Shown: positions 17,840 to 27,629 of the stretch, in pieces | How positions within the stretch are numbered: position 1 is the first letter of the stretch | How the letters are laid out: every line of letters starts with the position of its first letter | DNA from: Shinella zoogloeoides | Lineage (GTDB): Bacteria; Pseudomonadota; Alphaproteobacteria; Rhizobiales; Rhizobiaceae | Assembly: GCF_020883495.1 (NCBI RefSeq) | Contig: NZ_CP086610.1 | Coordinates: forward strand, 849,501-913,500 | Direction of reading: 5' to 3' | Length of the DNA stretch: 64,000 bases | Position numbers and translations under genes: made by a program | Notes under the pieces: model-generated | The model's database searches: none | Told to the model about the DNA's origin: nothing | The model's input: the letters and a program-made list of their open reading frames with translations, nothing else

Positions 17840-17999
17840 CCCCTCATCCCGCTGCCGCGACCTTCTCCCCGCAGGCGGGGAGAAGGCGAATGCCGCGCCG
17901 GCTTCCCGTAAAACGAGCCGGTAGAGATGGAATGCTGCAGAGCCACAAGTCCCTTCTCCCCGCTTGCGGGGAGAAGGTGCCGGCAGGCGGATGAGGGGC
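17840..17999. repeat. RIME-like palindromic repeat pair, locus 1
   Basis: Two facing copies (17840-17886 and 17951-17999) of a GC-rich module. Each contains CCTTCTCCCCGC with its complement GCGGGGAGAAGG as a hairpin. One side is joined to ATGAGGGG or its complement by a CCGGCAGGCGG-type or CCGCTGCCGCG-type segment. They lie between the ABC-F gene and the HerA-like gene. The structure fits the Rhizobium-specific intergenic mosaic elements (RIME). Confidence 0.8.
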
Positions 18000-18009
18000 C
18001 GCCCGCAGC

Positions 18010-19584
18010 CTACCGCCGCAAGCTCCCGAGAATCCCGCGCACCAGCGCCCGCCCGAGCGACGACGCCACGGTGCGCGCCACGGATTTCATCGCCGCTTCC
18101 GCTACCGTTTCACGCTGGTAGCCGGCACGCGGTTTCGCCTGCTTCGGCGCGGCGGGCGTGGTCGGTTCTTCATCGCCGAAGCCGGGCAGGGTCCAGCGGC
18201 TGCCGCCGGAGGAGGGCTGGGCCTCCTCGGTCTGCGCCTGTTCCTGCGCAGCGGCAGCATCGGCGGCCTTCTTGGCGCGGGCCATCAGCATCTCGTAGGC
18301 CGACTCGCGGTCGAAGTCCTCGTCATAGAGGCCGGCGACGGGGCTGACCTTCATGATGTCCTGCCGCTCGGCATCCGTGACCGGGCCGAGGCGCGAGACC
18401 GGCGGGCGCACCAGCGTGCGTTCCACCATGGAGGGCGCGCCCTTGCCTTCGAGCGTCGAGACCAGCGCCTCGCCGGTGCCGAGCTGGGTGATCACCTCGG
18501 CGCAGTTGAAATCCGGGTTGGGGCGGAAGGTGTCGGCGGCGGTCTTTACAGCCTTCTGCTCGCGCGGCGTATAGGCGCGCAATGCGTGCTGCACGCGATT
18601 GCCGAGCTGGGCGAGCACCGTTTCCGGCACGTCGAGCGGGTTCTGCGTGACGAAATAGACGCCGACGCCCTTGGAGCGGATAAGGCGCACGACCTGTTCC
18701 ACGCGCTCGATCAGCACCTTCGGCGCATCGTTGAAGAGCAGGTGCGCCTCGTCGAAGAAGAAGACGAGTTTCGGCTTTTCCGGGTCGCCCACTTCCGGCA
18801 GAACCTCGAAGAGTTCCGAGAGCATCCAGAGCAGGAAGGTGCCGTAGAGGCGCGGGTTCATCATCAGCTTGTCGGCGGCCAGCACCGAGATCGCGCCGCG
18901 TCCGTCATTGGTGGTGCGCATGATGTCGGAAATCTTCAGCGCCGGCTCGCCGAAGAACTGTTCGGCCCCCTGCTGCTCGAGGATCAGCAGCTCGCGCTGG
19001 ATCGAGCCGACGGAGGCTTTGGAGATGAAGCCGTACTGGTTGGAGAGCGCCGAGGCGTTCTCGCCCATGTAGTTGAGAAGCGCCTGCAGGTCCTTGAGGT
19101 CGAGCAGCGGCAGGCCGCCCTGGTCGGCGATCTTGAAGGCGATGTTGATGACGCCTTCCTGCGCGTCCGTCGCGTTCATCAGGCGCGAGAGCAGCAGGGG
19201 CCCCATCTCGGAAATGGTGGTGCGGACGCGGTGGCCCTTCTCGCCGTAAAGGTCCCAGAAGATGACCGGGAATTCCTGGAAATCATAAGGGGTGAGGCCG
19301 ATCTGGTCGGCGCGCTTCTGGAGGAAATCCTTCGGCTCGCCCATCGCGCCGATGCCCGAAAGGTCGCCCTTCACGTCGGCGCAGAACACCGGAACGCCGG
19401 CATTGGAAAAACCTTCGGCGAGGATTTGCAGCGTCACCGTCTTGCCGGTGCCGGTCGCGCCGGTCACGAGACCGTGACGGTTGCCGAACTTCAGCTCCAG
19501 ATATTCCGGCTTGTTGTTGGTGTCGTCGGGCTTGCGGCTGGTGCCGATATAGAGTTTCCCGTCCTGAAGAATGGAATCCGCCAC
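18010..19584 (-). CDS. HerA-like ATPase, DUF853 family (YjgR-like)
   Basis: The 524-residue cytoplasmic protein is a P-loop ATPase of the HerA/FtsK superfamily, DUF853 branch. The Walker A motif is [10 protein letters not shown] (residues 41-50), Walker B is [13 protein letters not shown], and the arginine-finger region is [29 protein letters not shown] low-complexity Ala, Gln and Pro tail with a basic end follows from about residue 450. E. coli YjgR is the closest named relative. A DNA-translocation or repair role is inferred, and the physiological function is unknown. Confidence 0.9.
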   Translation of the reverse strand: MADSILQDGKLYIGTSRKPDDTNNKPEYLELKFGNRHGLVTGATGTGKTVTLQILAEGFSNAGVPVFCADVKGDLSGIGAMGEPKDFLQKRADQIGLTPYDFQEFPVIFWDLYGEKGHRVRTTISEMGPLLLSRLMNATDAQEGVINIAFKIADQGGLPLLDLKDLQALLNYMGENASALSNQYGFISKASVGSIQRELLILEQQGAEQFFGEPALKISDIMRTTNDGRGAISVLAADKLMMNPRLYGTFLLWMLSELFEVLPEVGDPEKPKLVFFFDEAHLLFNDAPKVLIERVEQVVRLIRSKGVGVYFVTQNPLDVPETVLAQLGNRVQHALRAYTPREQKAVKTAADTFRPNPDFNCAEVITQLGTGEALVSTLEGKGAPSMVERTLVRPPVSRLGPVTDAERQDIMKVSPVAGLYDEDFDRESAYEMLMARAKKAADAAAAQEQAQTEEAQPSSGGSRWTLPGFGDEEPTTPAAPKQAKPRAGYQRETVAEAAMKSVARTVASSLGRALVRGILGSLRR

Positions 19585-19744
19585 GTTGAAACTCCCTGGC
19601 TGCCGGTCCTGCGATTCGTCCGGCCGCGCATCGCTTCGGCCATGTTTTCATTGAATCGTCTTCCACAGCTTATAAGGATAGTCCGGCAGGCAAACAACAC
19701 GATTTGCGGGCGCGCCGACCCTCATGAAAGCGCATCGGAGCCGC

Positions 19745-19787
19745 TTGAGTTTGTCGCGGAATTCATTTACCTTGACGTCAACGTCAA
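19745..19787 (+). promoter_or_regulatory. Promoter overlapped by a MerR-like palindrome
   Basis: TTGAGT (19745-19750) and TACCTT (19768-19773) are spaced 17 bp apart. Overlapping the -10 box is TTGACGTCAACGTCAA (19772-19787), in which 7-bp arms TTGACGT and ACGTCAA are perfectly symmetric about CA. The palindrome ends 19 bp before the ATG at 19807. Its shape resembles sites of MerR-family LiuR-type regulators. Repressor or activator binding is inferred. Confidence 0.5.
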
Positions 19788-19806
19788 TTCCATTGGAGGA
19801 TTTTCC

Positions 19807-20196
19807 ATGAGCGATCTCGTCACCCGCGTTGCCGATGCCGTCGGCATCGATGCTGCCCTTGCCGAAAAGGCGATCGGCATGATGCTCGGCTTCCTGCAGC
19901 GCGAAGCGGCCGATGGCCCGGTCGCCAAGATGATCGAAGCCATTCCGGGCGCGTCCGATCTCGTCGCCAAGTATAATGGCGAAGGCGAAAGCAAGGGCCT
20001 GCTCGGCAGCCTGATGAGCGCCATCGGTGGCGGCGGCGTCATGGGCCTCGGCCAGCAGCTCATGAGCCAGGGCCTCGGCATGGGCGAAATCACCGGCCTT
20101 GCCAAGGAAACCATCGCGGTCGCCCGCGAACATGCCGGCGCCGACGTGGTCGACGAAGTCGTCGCCTCCGTCCCGGGCCTCAGCCAGTTCGTCTGA
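19807..20196 (+). CDS. DUF2780-like small Gly-rich protein
   Basis: This 129-residue acidic protein begins MSDLVTRVADAVGID and has a Gly-rich middle (SAIGGGGVMGLGQQLMSQGL) between two amphipathic helical parts. The layout resembles DUF2780/DUF2267-type small proteins, and no signal peptide is seen. The ATG at 19807 has Shine-Dalgarno GGAGGA five bases upstream. A well-defined promoter with a palindromic operator lies directly before it, so expression is probably conditional. The function is unknown. Confidence 0.8.
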   Translation: MSDLVTRVADAVGIDAALAEKAIGMMLGFLQREAADGPVAKMIEAIPGASDLVAKYNGEGESKGLLGSLMSAIGGGGVMGLGQQLMSQGLGMGEITGLAKETIAVAREHAGADVVDEVVASVPGLSQFV

Positions 20197-20205
20197 TACC
20201 TTCGC

Positions 20206-21360
20206 TTACCGCCGCCGCGCGAAAAACAGCGCGGCGGTGAAGGCGGTGAGGCCGAGGCCGACCGAGATCGGCCCGGCCTGCGGTCCGCCCGCATCCATGA
20301 TCGCGCCTGTCAGGCCCGATCCCGCGCCGCTGCCGACCGAGTAGGCGAGCGCGAAGGCCGCACTGCCGGCCACCAGCATGGAGCCGCTGTGCCGTTCGCC
20401 GAGCATGGTGAGCGCGCAGGTATAGAGCGAGAAGGCGGCCGCGCCCATGATGGCGAAGACCGTGAGGATCGCGATTTCCGACCGAACCAGCGGCAGCACG
20501 AAGTAGCTCAAGGCCGCGACGCTGACGGCGGCGAGCGCCACCCGTTCGCGCGGCAGCCTGTCGAGCAGCACGCCGATGAAGGGCTGGGCGATGGCCGTCG
20601 GAAGGGCGAGCACGGTCACGCTGATGGCGGCGAAGGACTGGCTGTAGCCCATCTTCACGAAATAGACCGGCATGGCGGAGATCGCCGCGATATCGGCGAA
20701 ACCGAAGGCGAAGACCATGCCGACGAGAAGCGGCGCGGCCTTGAAGAAGCGGAAGAGATCGCCGTTGGAGGAAGGCTCGGGCACGGTCTTCGTCGAGAAC
20801 ATCAGCATGCCGGTGGCGAACGCCACGATGGCCAGATAGACCGCCGTCAGCGCAAAGCCGAGGCCGCCTTCGCTGCCGAGCAATGGAATGGCGAGCGGCC
20901 CGGCCGCGAAGCCCGCGCAGATACCTGCGCCGTAGAGGCCGGAAACCCGCCCGCGCAGCCGGTCCGGGCAGGCGGCATTGAGCCAGGCTTCGCCCAGCAT
21001 GAAGATGACGCTGGCGAAGAAGCCGAGCAGGAAGCGCGCAACGAGCCAGACCGTGAAGGAGGCCGAGGCGGCGAAGGTGGCAAGGCACATCGAGCAGACG
21101 ACGAGGCTTGCGATGATCAGCCGGTCCGCCCGCCAGCGCGAGGTGAGGCTGCCGATGAGCAGCGTCGAGGCCCCCATGCCGGCCGCATAGGCGATGGCGT
21201 TGACGCCGATCATCGAGGGCGAGAAGCCGCGCGATTCCAGCGTCAGCGAGACGAGCGGATAGGTCAGCCCCTGCGCCACGGAAAAGGCGGTCGCGCCAAG
21301 CACGACGGCGACAATGGCCGGCCAGTCCGGCGAAACGACGGTTGAAGACGAGGACTGCAT
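20206..21360 (-). CDS. MFS transporter
   Basis: The 384-residue protein has 12 predicted helices of the major facilitator superfamily. The loop 2-3 region is IGSLTSRWRADRLIIASL and the second-half equivalent is GVLLDRLPRERVALAAV. It resembles YfcJ/YhhS-like drug or arabinose efflux permeases. Its stop lies 9 bp from the stop of the DUF2780-like gene (convergent). The substrate is unknown. Confidence 0.88.
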   Translation of the reverse strand: MQSSSSTVVSPDWPAIVAVVLGATAFSVAQGLTYPLVSLTLESRGFSPSMIGVNAIAYAAGMGASTLLIGSLTSRWRADRLIIASLVVCSMCLATFAASASFTVWLVARFLLGFFASVIFMLGEAWLNAACPDRLRGRVSGLYGAGICAGFAAGPLAIPLLGSEGGLGFALTAVYLAIVAFATGMLMFSTKTVPEPSSNGDLFRFFKAAPLLVGMVFAFGFADIAAISAMPVYFVKMGYSQSFAAISVTVLALPTAIAQPFIGVLLDRLPRERVALAAVSVAALSYFVLPLVRSEIAILTVFAIMGAAAFSLYTCALTMLGERHSGSMLVAGSAAFALAYSVGSGAGSGLTGAIMDAGGPQAGPISVGLGLTAFTAALFFARRR

Positions 21361-21495
21361 GAAAGGCTCCCTGCCGCAGGCGCGGCCAAACCTCTCCCAT
21401 ACTCCGCCCGCCGGTTTTTGGAAAGGCGGGCAGGTGGATTGCGGCTTCCCGATGGTCTAGCCTCGCGGGGCAACCTCACGGAAGGGGAAAGCCCG

Positions 21496-21999
21496 ATGGC
21501 GACACTGGTCGAAATCGTCCCGTACGATCCGGCTTGGCCAACGTTTTTTGCAAATGCGCAGGCCGTCCTGCGGGCGTGGCTCGGCTCCGCGGTGGTGGCG
21601 GTCGACCATATCGGAAGCACATCCGTGCCCGGCATGCCGGCCAAGCCGGTGATCGATATCGATATCACCCTGACCGGTCCGGATGCTATTCCGGGCGCTG
21701 CCGCACGCCTCGTCGAAGCCGGCTACGAGCCGCGTGGAAACCGTTACGGCGACGATGTTTGGGCATTCCTGTCGAAGAGCGCCATGCCGAGGCTGCGGGT
21801 CTATCTCTGTCCTCCGCACAACCGCACGCATGAGCAGCGCCTGCTGTTCCGCGACTACCTGCGCCGGCACGATGCTGCCGCCATGGCATATGCGACCCTG
21901 AAAAGGCGTCTTGCGGAGCGGTTTCCCTATGACGGGGATCGCTATACGGCGGAGAAGAGCGCGTTCGTCCAGGGCATCGTGGCGAAGGCTGTATCCTGA
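21496..21999 (+). CDS. GrpB family protein
   Basis: The 167-residue protein matches the GrpB/UPF0157 family, which has a nucleotidyltransferase-like fold. Diagnostic segments are VEIVPYDPAWP at the start, VDHIGSTSVPGMPAKPVIDIDI with the Gly-Ser and Asp-x-Asp motif (near residues 38-60), and HNRTHEQRLLFRDYLRRH. The ATG at 21496 is preceded by GGAAGGGGAAA. It stands alone between divergent and convergent neighbours. The function of the family is not firmly known; some members fuse to dephospho-CoA kinase. Confidence 0.92.
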   Translation: MATLVEIVPYDPAWPTFFANAQAVLRAWLGSAVVAVDHIGSTSVPGMPAKPVIDIDITLTGPDAIPGAAARLVEAGYEPRGNRYGDDVWAFLSKSAMPRLRVYLCPPHNRTHEQRLLFRDYLRRHDAAAMAYATLKRRLAERFPYDGDRYTAEKSAFVQGIVAKAVS

Positions 22000-22017
22000 C
22001 CGCCTTGCCCGCGCCGG

Positions 22018-22791
22018 CTACGCCTTCACCGCCACGATGAACAGTCGCGGGAAGCGCAGCAACCGCCGCCCGTCCGCCATCGGCGCATAGGCCGCTGCGA
22101 TCCGCGCCTCGTAGTCCGCGAGAAAACCGTCGCGCTCTTGCGCCGGGATGCGGTCGAGATAGGGGCGAAGGCCGGTGCCCTTGACCCATTCGACGATGGC
22201 CGCCGCATCCGCCATCGGGTGGTTGTAGACGGTGTGCCAGACATCGACGCGCGCCGCCTTCGGGCCGAGGGCGTCGAAATAGGCGGCGGGGGCGGGGAGT
22301 GGTTGGCGGCGCGGCGTGCCCTCGGCAAAGGCGCTTTTCCACGGGCCGGCCTGCGCGCTTTCCTCCATCAGGAGATGGGAGGGTTCCATCAGGTTGTCCG
22401 GCATCTGCACGGCCAGCATGCCGCCGGGGCGAAGGCCGTCCATCAGCCGCGTCATCAGCGCCACATGCTCGGGCAGCCATTGGAAGACGGCATTGGCGAA
22501 GAGCAGGGCGGCCGGGTCCGGCGGGCGCCATCTGGCAAGATCGCATTCGACGAAATCGATGCCCGGCAGGCGCTGGCGCGCCGCCTTCAGCATGTCGGCC
22601 GCATTGTCGACGCCGCGCACGCCCCGGCCGGGAAAACGCCTTGCGAGCAGTTCCGTCGAGTTTCCGGGGCCGCAGCCGAGATCGTAGACCGTGCCGGCCC
22701 GAAGGTCCGCCGGCACCTGGGCGAGGAGATCGGCGGCCGGGCGGGTGCGCTCGTCCTCGAATTTCAGGTACTGCGCGGCGGACCAGGCCAT
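22018..22791 (-). CDS. tam: Trans-aconitate 2-methyltransferase
   Basis: The 257-residue protein is a SAM-dependent methyltransferase of the Tam type. It has the SAM-binding motif [15 protein letters not shown] (near residue 37), GVDNAADML as motif II, and the Tam-typical [22 protein letters not shown]. Tam methylates trans-aconitate, an inhibitor of aconitase. The ATG at 22791 sits 1 bp beyond the stop of the upstream haloacid dehalogenase gene, so the two are translationally coupled. Confidence 0.92.
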   Translation of the reverse strand: MAWSAAQYLKFEDERTRPAADLLAQVPADLRAGTVYDLGCGPGNSTELLARRFPGRGVRGVDNAADMLKAARQRLPGIDFVECDLARWRPPDPAALLFANAVFQWLPEHVALMTRLMDGLRPGGMLAVQMPDNLMEPSHLLMEESAQAGPWKSAFAEGTPRRQPLPAPAAYFDALGPKAARVDVWHTVYNHPMADAAAIVEWVKGTGLRPYLDRIPAQERDGFLADYEARIAAAYAPMADGRRLLRFPRLFIVAVKA

Positions 22792-22792
22792 T

Positions 22793-23443
22793 CTAGAGGC
22801 TTTCCAGCGAGGGCAGGATGAGGGCGGGGCCGAGGTCGAAATATTCGTCCGGCATGTCGGAACGGTTGATCCAGACGGTGCGGAAGCCGAACTTCGTCGC
22901 CCCGGCAATGTCCCAGCGGTTGGAGGACTGGAAGGAGACGGCGTTCGGGTAGAGCCGATAATTCGTCGTCACCAGATCGTAGACGGCGGGGGCGGTCTTG
23001 TAGGTCTTCAGCGCGTCGACGGAGAAGATGTCGTCGATCACGGTGTCGAGCGCGGCGTTCTTGACCGCCGAGGCCAGCATGGCGGGCGAGCCGTTGGAAA
23101 GGATGGCGATATGCGCGCCGCGCTGCTTGAGCGCCTTCAGCACGGCCGGCACTTCCGGGTAGCAGTCGAGCTTCCAGTAGGCGTCGAGCAGCTTTTGCCG
23201 CAGCGCCGGATCGACGCCGCCGATGCGCTTGAAGGTGTAGTCGAGCGCCTGTTCGGTGAGCTGCCAGAAATCCGCATAGGCGCCCATCAGCGCCCGCGTC
23301 CAGGAATATTCGAGCTGCTTGGCGCGCCAGATTTCCGAGAAGATCTGGTAGTTCGGCCCCACATCGCCGGCATGGCGCCGCACCGCCGCGTGCACGTCGA
23401 ACAACGTTCCATAGGCGTCGAACACATAGGCGGCATGGGACAT
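22793..23443 (-). CDS. Haloacid dehalogenase, type II
   Basis: The 216-residue HAD-superfamily hydrolase shows the type II L-2-haloacid dehalogenase motifs. The nucleophile Asp9 is in [11 protein letters not shown], motif II is LSNGSPAML, the Lys is in LKTYKTAP, and the acidic motif is [12 protein letters not shown]. It would hydrolyse short 2-halo acids, though many chromosomal members act on other substrates. It is the first gene of a pair with tam. A RIME-like repeat lies upstream of its start. Confidence 0.92.
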   Translation of the reverse strand: MSHAAYVFDAYGTLFDVHAAVRRHAGDVGPNYQIFSEIWRAKQLEYSWTRALMGAYADFWQLTEQALDYTFKRIGGVDPALRQKLLDAYWKLDCYPEVPAVLKALKQRGAHIAILSNGSPAMLASAVKNAALDTVIDDIFSVDALKTYKTAPAVYDLVTTNYRLYPNAVSFQSSNRWDIAGATKFGFRTVWINRSDMPDEYFDLGPALILPSLESL

Positions 23444-23514
23444 GGCGGCGATTCTCCTGCACTCTTGCCGTCGATTGGCGGGTATCGGGGGGCGAATGTC
23501 AATTGCGCGCTTTG

Positions 23515-23670
23515 CCCCTCATCCGCCTGCCGGCACCTTCTCCCCGCAAGCGGGGAGAAGGGGAGGATGCAAGGCCTCTTCCAACCGCCAACTTTTCGTG
23601 ATGGGAAAGCCTCACCTCTTGCTCCTTCTCCCCGCTCGCGGGGAGAAGGTCGCGGCAGCGGGATGAGGGG
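23515..23670. repeat. RIME-like palindromic repeat pair, locus 2
   Basis: Facing copies lie at 23515-23562 and 23623-23670. The left one carries the CGCCTGCCGGCACC linker and the right one the GTCGCGGCAGCGGG linker. These are the same two variants as at locus 1 but in swapped order. The copies occupy the space between the haloacid dehalogenase start and the alcohol dehydrogenase stop. Confidence 0.8.
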
Positions 23671-23702
23671 CTTTCTCTGACAGGGGGCTCTTAAACTACC
23701 CC

Positions 23703-24743
23703 TTAGAACCGCGTGATCACGCTGATCCCCAACTCCGTCGCCCGGTCCATCGCCATCAGCGCCGGCACGGCCTCCTCCAGCCCGATATGCCGCCCGATCA
23801 GCTTCTGCGGCGCAAGCTTGCCGCTTGCGATCATCGCCAGCATGGCGTCGTAGCGCCAGGCCTGCATGCCGTGGCTGCCGTAGATTTCCAGTTCGTGGCC
23901 GATGACCTGCGCCATGGGAATCTGCGGCGTCGCATGGTCGGCCAGCATCAGCCCCACCTGCACATGCCGCCCGCGCCGGCGCAGGTTCTTGATCGAGTTG
24001 AAGCAGGTGACGGGCGACCCCAGCGCATCGACGGAGGCATGCGCCCCGCCGCCGGTGATCTCCCGCACGGCTTCAGCCACATCGGCCACATCGCGGGCAT
24101 TGATCGCCGCGACCGCTCCCATCTTCTTCGCGAAATCCAGCTTCTCGGCGGAAATGTCGATGGCGATGGGGTTCGCGCCGAGCGCGGCGGCGATCATGAT
24201 GGCGGAAAGGCCGACGCCCCCGCAGCCATGCACCGCCACCCATTCCCCGCCCGTCACCCGCGCCTGGTCCACCACCGCGCGGAAGGATGTGGCGAAGCGG
24301 CAGCCGAGACTGGCGGCCGTGGCGTAGTCGATGGCTTCAGGCAGATGCACGAGATTGTGGTCGGCATGGTCGATGGCGACATATTCGGCAAAGGAACCCC
24401 AATGGGTGAAACCGGGCTGGAATTGTTCCTCGCAGACCTGTTGATTGCCCGAGCGGCACTCGCCGCAATGGCCGCAGCCGGAGACGAAGGGCACCGTCAC
24501 CCGCTCGCCCTCGCGAAAACGCCGCACGGCCTTGCCGACCGCCACCACCCTGCCGGCCAATTCATGCCCCGGCACATGCGGCAGCCTGATATCCGGGTCA
24601 TGCCCCATCCAGCCATGCCAGTCGCTACGGCAAAGCCCTGTCGCCTCCACCTTGATGACGACCCCGCCGGACGTTGGCGTCGGATCGGGAAGCACCCGGA
24701 TTTCCGGTGTCGCCTCGAAGGCTTCGTAATACATGGCGCGCAT
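23703..24743 (-). CDS. Zinc-dependent alcohol dehydrogenase
   Basis: The 346-residue protein is a medium-chain zinc alcohol dehydrogenase. The catalytic zinc ligands are Cys38 (GLCRSDWHG) and His60-Glu61 (PGHELAG). The structural zinc is held by Cys90, Cys93, Cys96 and Cys104. The NAD(P) Rossmann motif is GCGGVGLSA. The substrate is not evident. Start 24743 is chosen for its Shine-Dalgarno sequence AGGGAGG five bases upstream; an ATG nine bases downstream is less likely. Confidence 0.93.
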   Translation of the reverse strand: MRAMYYEAFEATPEIRVLPDPTPTSGGVVIKVEATGLCRSDWHGWMGHDPDIRLPHVPGHELAGRVVAVGKAVRRFREGERVTVPFVSGCGHCGECRSGNQQVCEEQFQPGFTHWGSFAEYVAIDHADHNLVHLPEAIDYATAASLGCRFATSFRAVVDQARVTGGEWVAVHGCGGVGLSAIMIAAALGANPIAIDISAEKLDFAKKMGAVAAINARDVADVAEAVREITGGGAHASVDALGSPVTCFNSIKNLRRRGRHVQVGLMLADHATPQIPMAQVIGHELEIYGSHGMQAWRYDAMLAMIASGKLAPQKLIGRHIGLEEAVPALMAMDRATELGISVITRF

Positions 24744-24823
24744 GGCGGTCCTCCCTTTGCCTCCTGTATCGCATGCGCCCGAAGCCCCCTCAACCGCGCC
24801 ATCCATGACAAGGCCTGATGCAC

Positions 24824-24843
24824 CCATTCAACATCTTGAATGG
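24824..24843. promoter_or_regulatory. Short perfect inverted repeat before the aminotransferase gene
   Basis: CCATTCAA and TTGAATGG flank CATC, an 8-bp perfect dyad in the 183-bp divergent region between the alcohol dehydrogenase and aminotransferase genes. It could be an operator or an RNA hairpin. Confidence 0.3.
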
Positions 24844-24926
24844 ACAAGCGGCGCGCGCTGGCGGAAGGCAATCGGGACTTGACCGGCTGCGCCGGCCGGG
24901 CCTTGATGGGCTAAAGGAGAAGAAAG

Positions 24927-25811
24927 ATGCCAGTCGATACCTCACCGCGCTCCGCCACCTGGACCTTCGTGGATGGCGAATGGATTTCCGGCAATCCGCC
25001 GCTCATCGGCCCCACCTCGCACGCCATGTGGCTCGGCTCGACCGTCTTCGACGGCGCGCGCTGGTTCGACGGCATCGCGCCGGACCTCGACCTGCATTGC
25101 CAGCGCATCAACCGCTCGGCCGAAGCGCTTGGCCTTTCTGCGACGGTCTCCTCCGAAGAGATCGAGGCGCTCGCCTGGGAAGGCGTCAAGAAGTTCGACG
25201 GCAAGACGGCGATCTACATCAAGCCGATGTACTGGGCTGAGCACGGCTCGCCGATCAGCGTCGTCGCGCCGGATGCCGGCTCCACGCGCTTTGCGCTCTG
25301 CCTCTTCGAGGCCTCGATGGGCGATCCCAACGCCGCCTCCTCGCTGACCGTCTCGCCCTTCCGCCGCCCGACGGTGGAGTGCATGCCGACGGACGCCAAG
25401 GCCGGCTGCCTCTACCCCAACAACGCCCGCATGCTGGTGGAGGCCAAAAAGCGCGGCTTCGACAACGCGCTGGTGCGCGACATGCTGGGCAATGTCGCCG
25501 AAACCGCCTCGTCCAACATCTTCATGGTGCGCGACGGCGTCGTCTTCACGCCCGCCGCCAACCGCACCTTCCTTGCAGGCATCACGCGCTCGCGCGTCAT
25601 CGCCCTGCTGCGGGAAGCCGGCTTCGACGTGGTCGAGACCACGCTCACCCCCGCCGATTTCGCAGCCGCCGACGAGATCTTCACCTCGGGCAACTATTCC
25701 AAGGTCGTGCCGGTCACGCGTCTGGAAGACCGCGAACTCGCGCATGGCCCGGTCACCGCCAAGGCGCGCGACCTCTATTTCGACTGGGCGCATTCGAACG
25801 GCGATGCGTGA
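24927..25811 (+). CDS. ilvE: Branched-chain amino acid aminotransferase (class IV)
   Basis: The 294-residue protein is a PLP-dependent class IV aminotransferase. The catalytic lysine lies in DAKAGCLYPNNARML and the Glu that contacts the cofactor in AETASSNIFMV. The phosphate-binding region is ITRSRVIALLREAG, and TSGNYSKVVPV is the C-terminal substrate region. Branched-chain specificity is the usual annotation for this rhizobial form; a D-amino acid or aromatic role cannot be excluded. Shine-Dalgarno AAGGAG precedes the ATG. Confidence 0.9.
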   Translation: MPVDTSPRSATWTFVDGEWISGNPPLIGPTSHAMWLGSTVFDGARWFDGIAPDLDLHCQRINRSAEALGLSATVSSEEIEALAWEGVKKFDGKTAIYIKPMYWAEHGSPISVVAPDAGSTRFALCLFEASMGDPNAASSLTVSPFRRPTVECMPTDAKAGCLYPNNARMLVEAKKRGFDNALVRDMLGNVAETASSNIFMVRDGVVFTPAANRTFLAGITRSRVIALLREAGFDVVETTLTPADFAAADEIFTSGNYSKVVPVTRLEDRELAHGPVTAKARDLYFDWAHSNGDA

Positions 25812-25961
25812 ATGACGGCCTGAAGATGGGAGCGCCTGTCGCAAGCACCGTCGTGAAGGGGGGAGTTGCGACAGGCCCATTGGATTTGCGGTATTGCGCG
25901 CGCCGCGGATTCGTCCAGACTGGCGGTTGCCCTTGTGTTTCGAGCAGCAATCGAGAGCCTG

Positions 25962-26936
25962 ATGCCGCAACGCCGCCGATCACCGTTCCTCGCCGCTTTT
26001 CTCGCGGCCATTCCGGCCCTCGCCACCGTTCCATGCCATGCTTGGGCCGAGGTGCAAGGCGCACTTCTGGATCGGCAAACCGTCGGGAAGACGATTGCCG
26101 GCATCGCCGTGGAATTGCGTGAAGGATATGTCTTTCCTGAGAGGGGAGCGCAGGCGGCGGATGCCCTGGAGGCGGCCTTGGCGGAAAACGCCTATGCCGA
26201 TGCCACCGACCCGGCACGGTTCGCGGAACAACTGACCGAACAATTGCGGGCGATCACCCGGGACGGCCATGTGAGGGCGATCTTCGGCTCGCCGTTCCGC
26301 AACCAGCCTGCCGCGGCGGAGCCGGAGGGCGCCGGCTTCGAGGTGCGGCGGCTCGGCGGCGATATCGGATATATGCGCCTCGAACGGTTCATGCCGCCGG
26401 AGATATTCAAGCCGGCCGCCGACGATGCCATGCGCAGCCTGTCGGATACGGCCGCGCTGCTTGTCGACATGCGGGACAATGGCGGTGGGCATCCGGCATC
26501 GGTCGCCTATCTCGTCAGTTTCTTCCTCGATCCGGGCGAGCGGGTCCACATCAACGATCTCATCTGGCGCAACCGCGGGACCACGACCTTCAGAACGGAA
26601 TCGTTCTGGAGTTCGCCGACGCCAGTGCATTACGAAAAGCCCGTCTATGTGCTGGTCGGTCCTGAAACCTATTCGGCGGGTGAGGAATTCGCCTACGACC
26701 TGCAGGCGCTGGAGCGTGCGACCGTGGTCGGCGCGAAAACGCGCGGGGGCGCCAATCCGGGCGGCTTGATGGAACTCGGCTCCGACCTCTTCGTCGTTAT
26801 ACCGACGGGAAGGGCGGAAAACCCCATAACGCACGGCAACTGGGAGGGCGCTGGCGTGCGCCCGGACGTTCAGGCCGGCTTGGAGGACGCGCGCGACGTT
26901 GCGCTTGCCCTGGCAACACGCCGCGACAAGACATAG
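25962..26936 (+). CDS. S41 family peptidase, secreted
   Basis: The 324-residue protein (from the ATG at 25962) starts with a basic region and a signal-like hydrophobic stretch (PFLAAFLAAIPALATVPCHAWA). It then has the S41 tail-specific protease fold. The lid region is VDMRDNGGGHP, the catalytic serine is in PETYSAGEEFAYDLQ, and the lysine is in VVGAKTRGGANPGG. It resembles IRBP/tricorn-like S41 proteins without a PDZ domain. In-frame starts further upstream would bury the signal peptide. The substrate is unknown. Confidence 0.87.
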   Translation: MPQRRRSPFLAAFLAAIPALATVPCHAWAEVQGALLDRQTVGKTIAGIAVELREGYVFPERGAQAADALEAALAENAYADATDPARFAEQLTEQLRAITRDGHVRAIFGSPFRNQPAAAEPEGAGFEVRRLGGDIGYMRLERFMPPEIFKPAADDAMRSLSDTAALLVDMRDNGGGHPASVAYLVSFFLDPGERVHINDLIWRNRGTTTFRTESFWSSPTPVHYEKPVYVLVGPETYSAGEEFAYDLQALERATVVGAKTRGGANPGGLMELGSDLFVVIPTGRAENPITHGNWEGAGVRPDVQAGLEDARDVALALATRRDKT

Positions 26937-26968
26937 GACGCTGCCCGTTCCGGCCTCGCGCGCGCCGT

Positions 26969-27367
26969 CTATTCCTGCCCGGCTGCATCCTCGGTCGTAT
27001 TGTCCCCTGTCGCGGCACGTTCCTTCGCGGCCGCCTCGCGCTCGCTTTCGCGCACCACATGCAGGAAATCGGCGGCGATGGGCGGGGAGACCTCCACGGT
27101 CTTCTTCTGCTTGTCGTAGATGCAGAGATAGGTGATCTGGCTTTTCGATTCCGGCGAAAGCCCCTCGATGGCGGCGATGCCGAAGGATTGCGTGCCGGTC
27201 GGCTCGACGAAGACATTCGGGGTGCCCAGCGCCTCCGGCAGGCTGGCAAGGCAGCTTTTCTCCACATTCGCGCGGAATGCCTCCCAGGCATCGGAGGAGG
27301 AGGCATGGGCGTTTGCGGCGGCAAGGGCAAGGACGGGGGTCGCGACGGAAAGGCGGGTTGCACGCAT
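26969..27367 (-). CDS. Secreted hypothetical protein
   Basis: This 132-residue protein has a signal peptide (MRATRLSVATPVLALAAANAHA). The mature part has two cysteines (KSCLASLP and TYLCIYDKQ) and ends in a charged, Ala- and Glu-rich tail. Start 27367 is chosen for the signal peptide. I do not recognise the family; it resembles small conserved rhizobial periplasmic proteins. It is convergent with the S41 peptidase gene and divergent from sodB. Confidence 0.75.
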   Translation of the reverse strand: MRATRLSVATPVLALAAANAHASSSDAWEAFRANVEKSCLASLPEALGTPNVFVEPTGTQSFGIAAIEGLSPESKSQITYLCIYDKQKKTVEVSPPIAADFLHVVRESEREAAAKERAATGDNTTEDAAGQE

Positions 27368-27629
27368 GGTTGGCTCCGGATGGCGGGGAAGGGACGAAAC
27401 GTCGCGTCCCGGAAAGAGGTTCCGCCTGCCCTTGAACGGACACGGCAAATCGGAAGGATTTTGCCGTATGGCAGGAAAATTTGGAAGGCGGGCGGTTGCC
27501 TCTTCCGGTTGCCGCTCCTATGTTCCGCTCACGGATTTCCTTCACAAAATTCCGTCGCCAGAGCAATTCCAGCATCGGCCGACAAGCGCCGGCCCCCGGA
27601 ATTGCGGCAAACAAAGAGGAGACACCACG

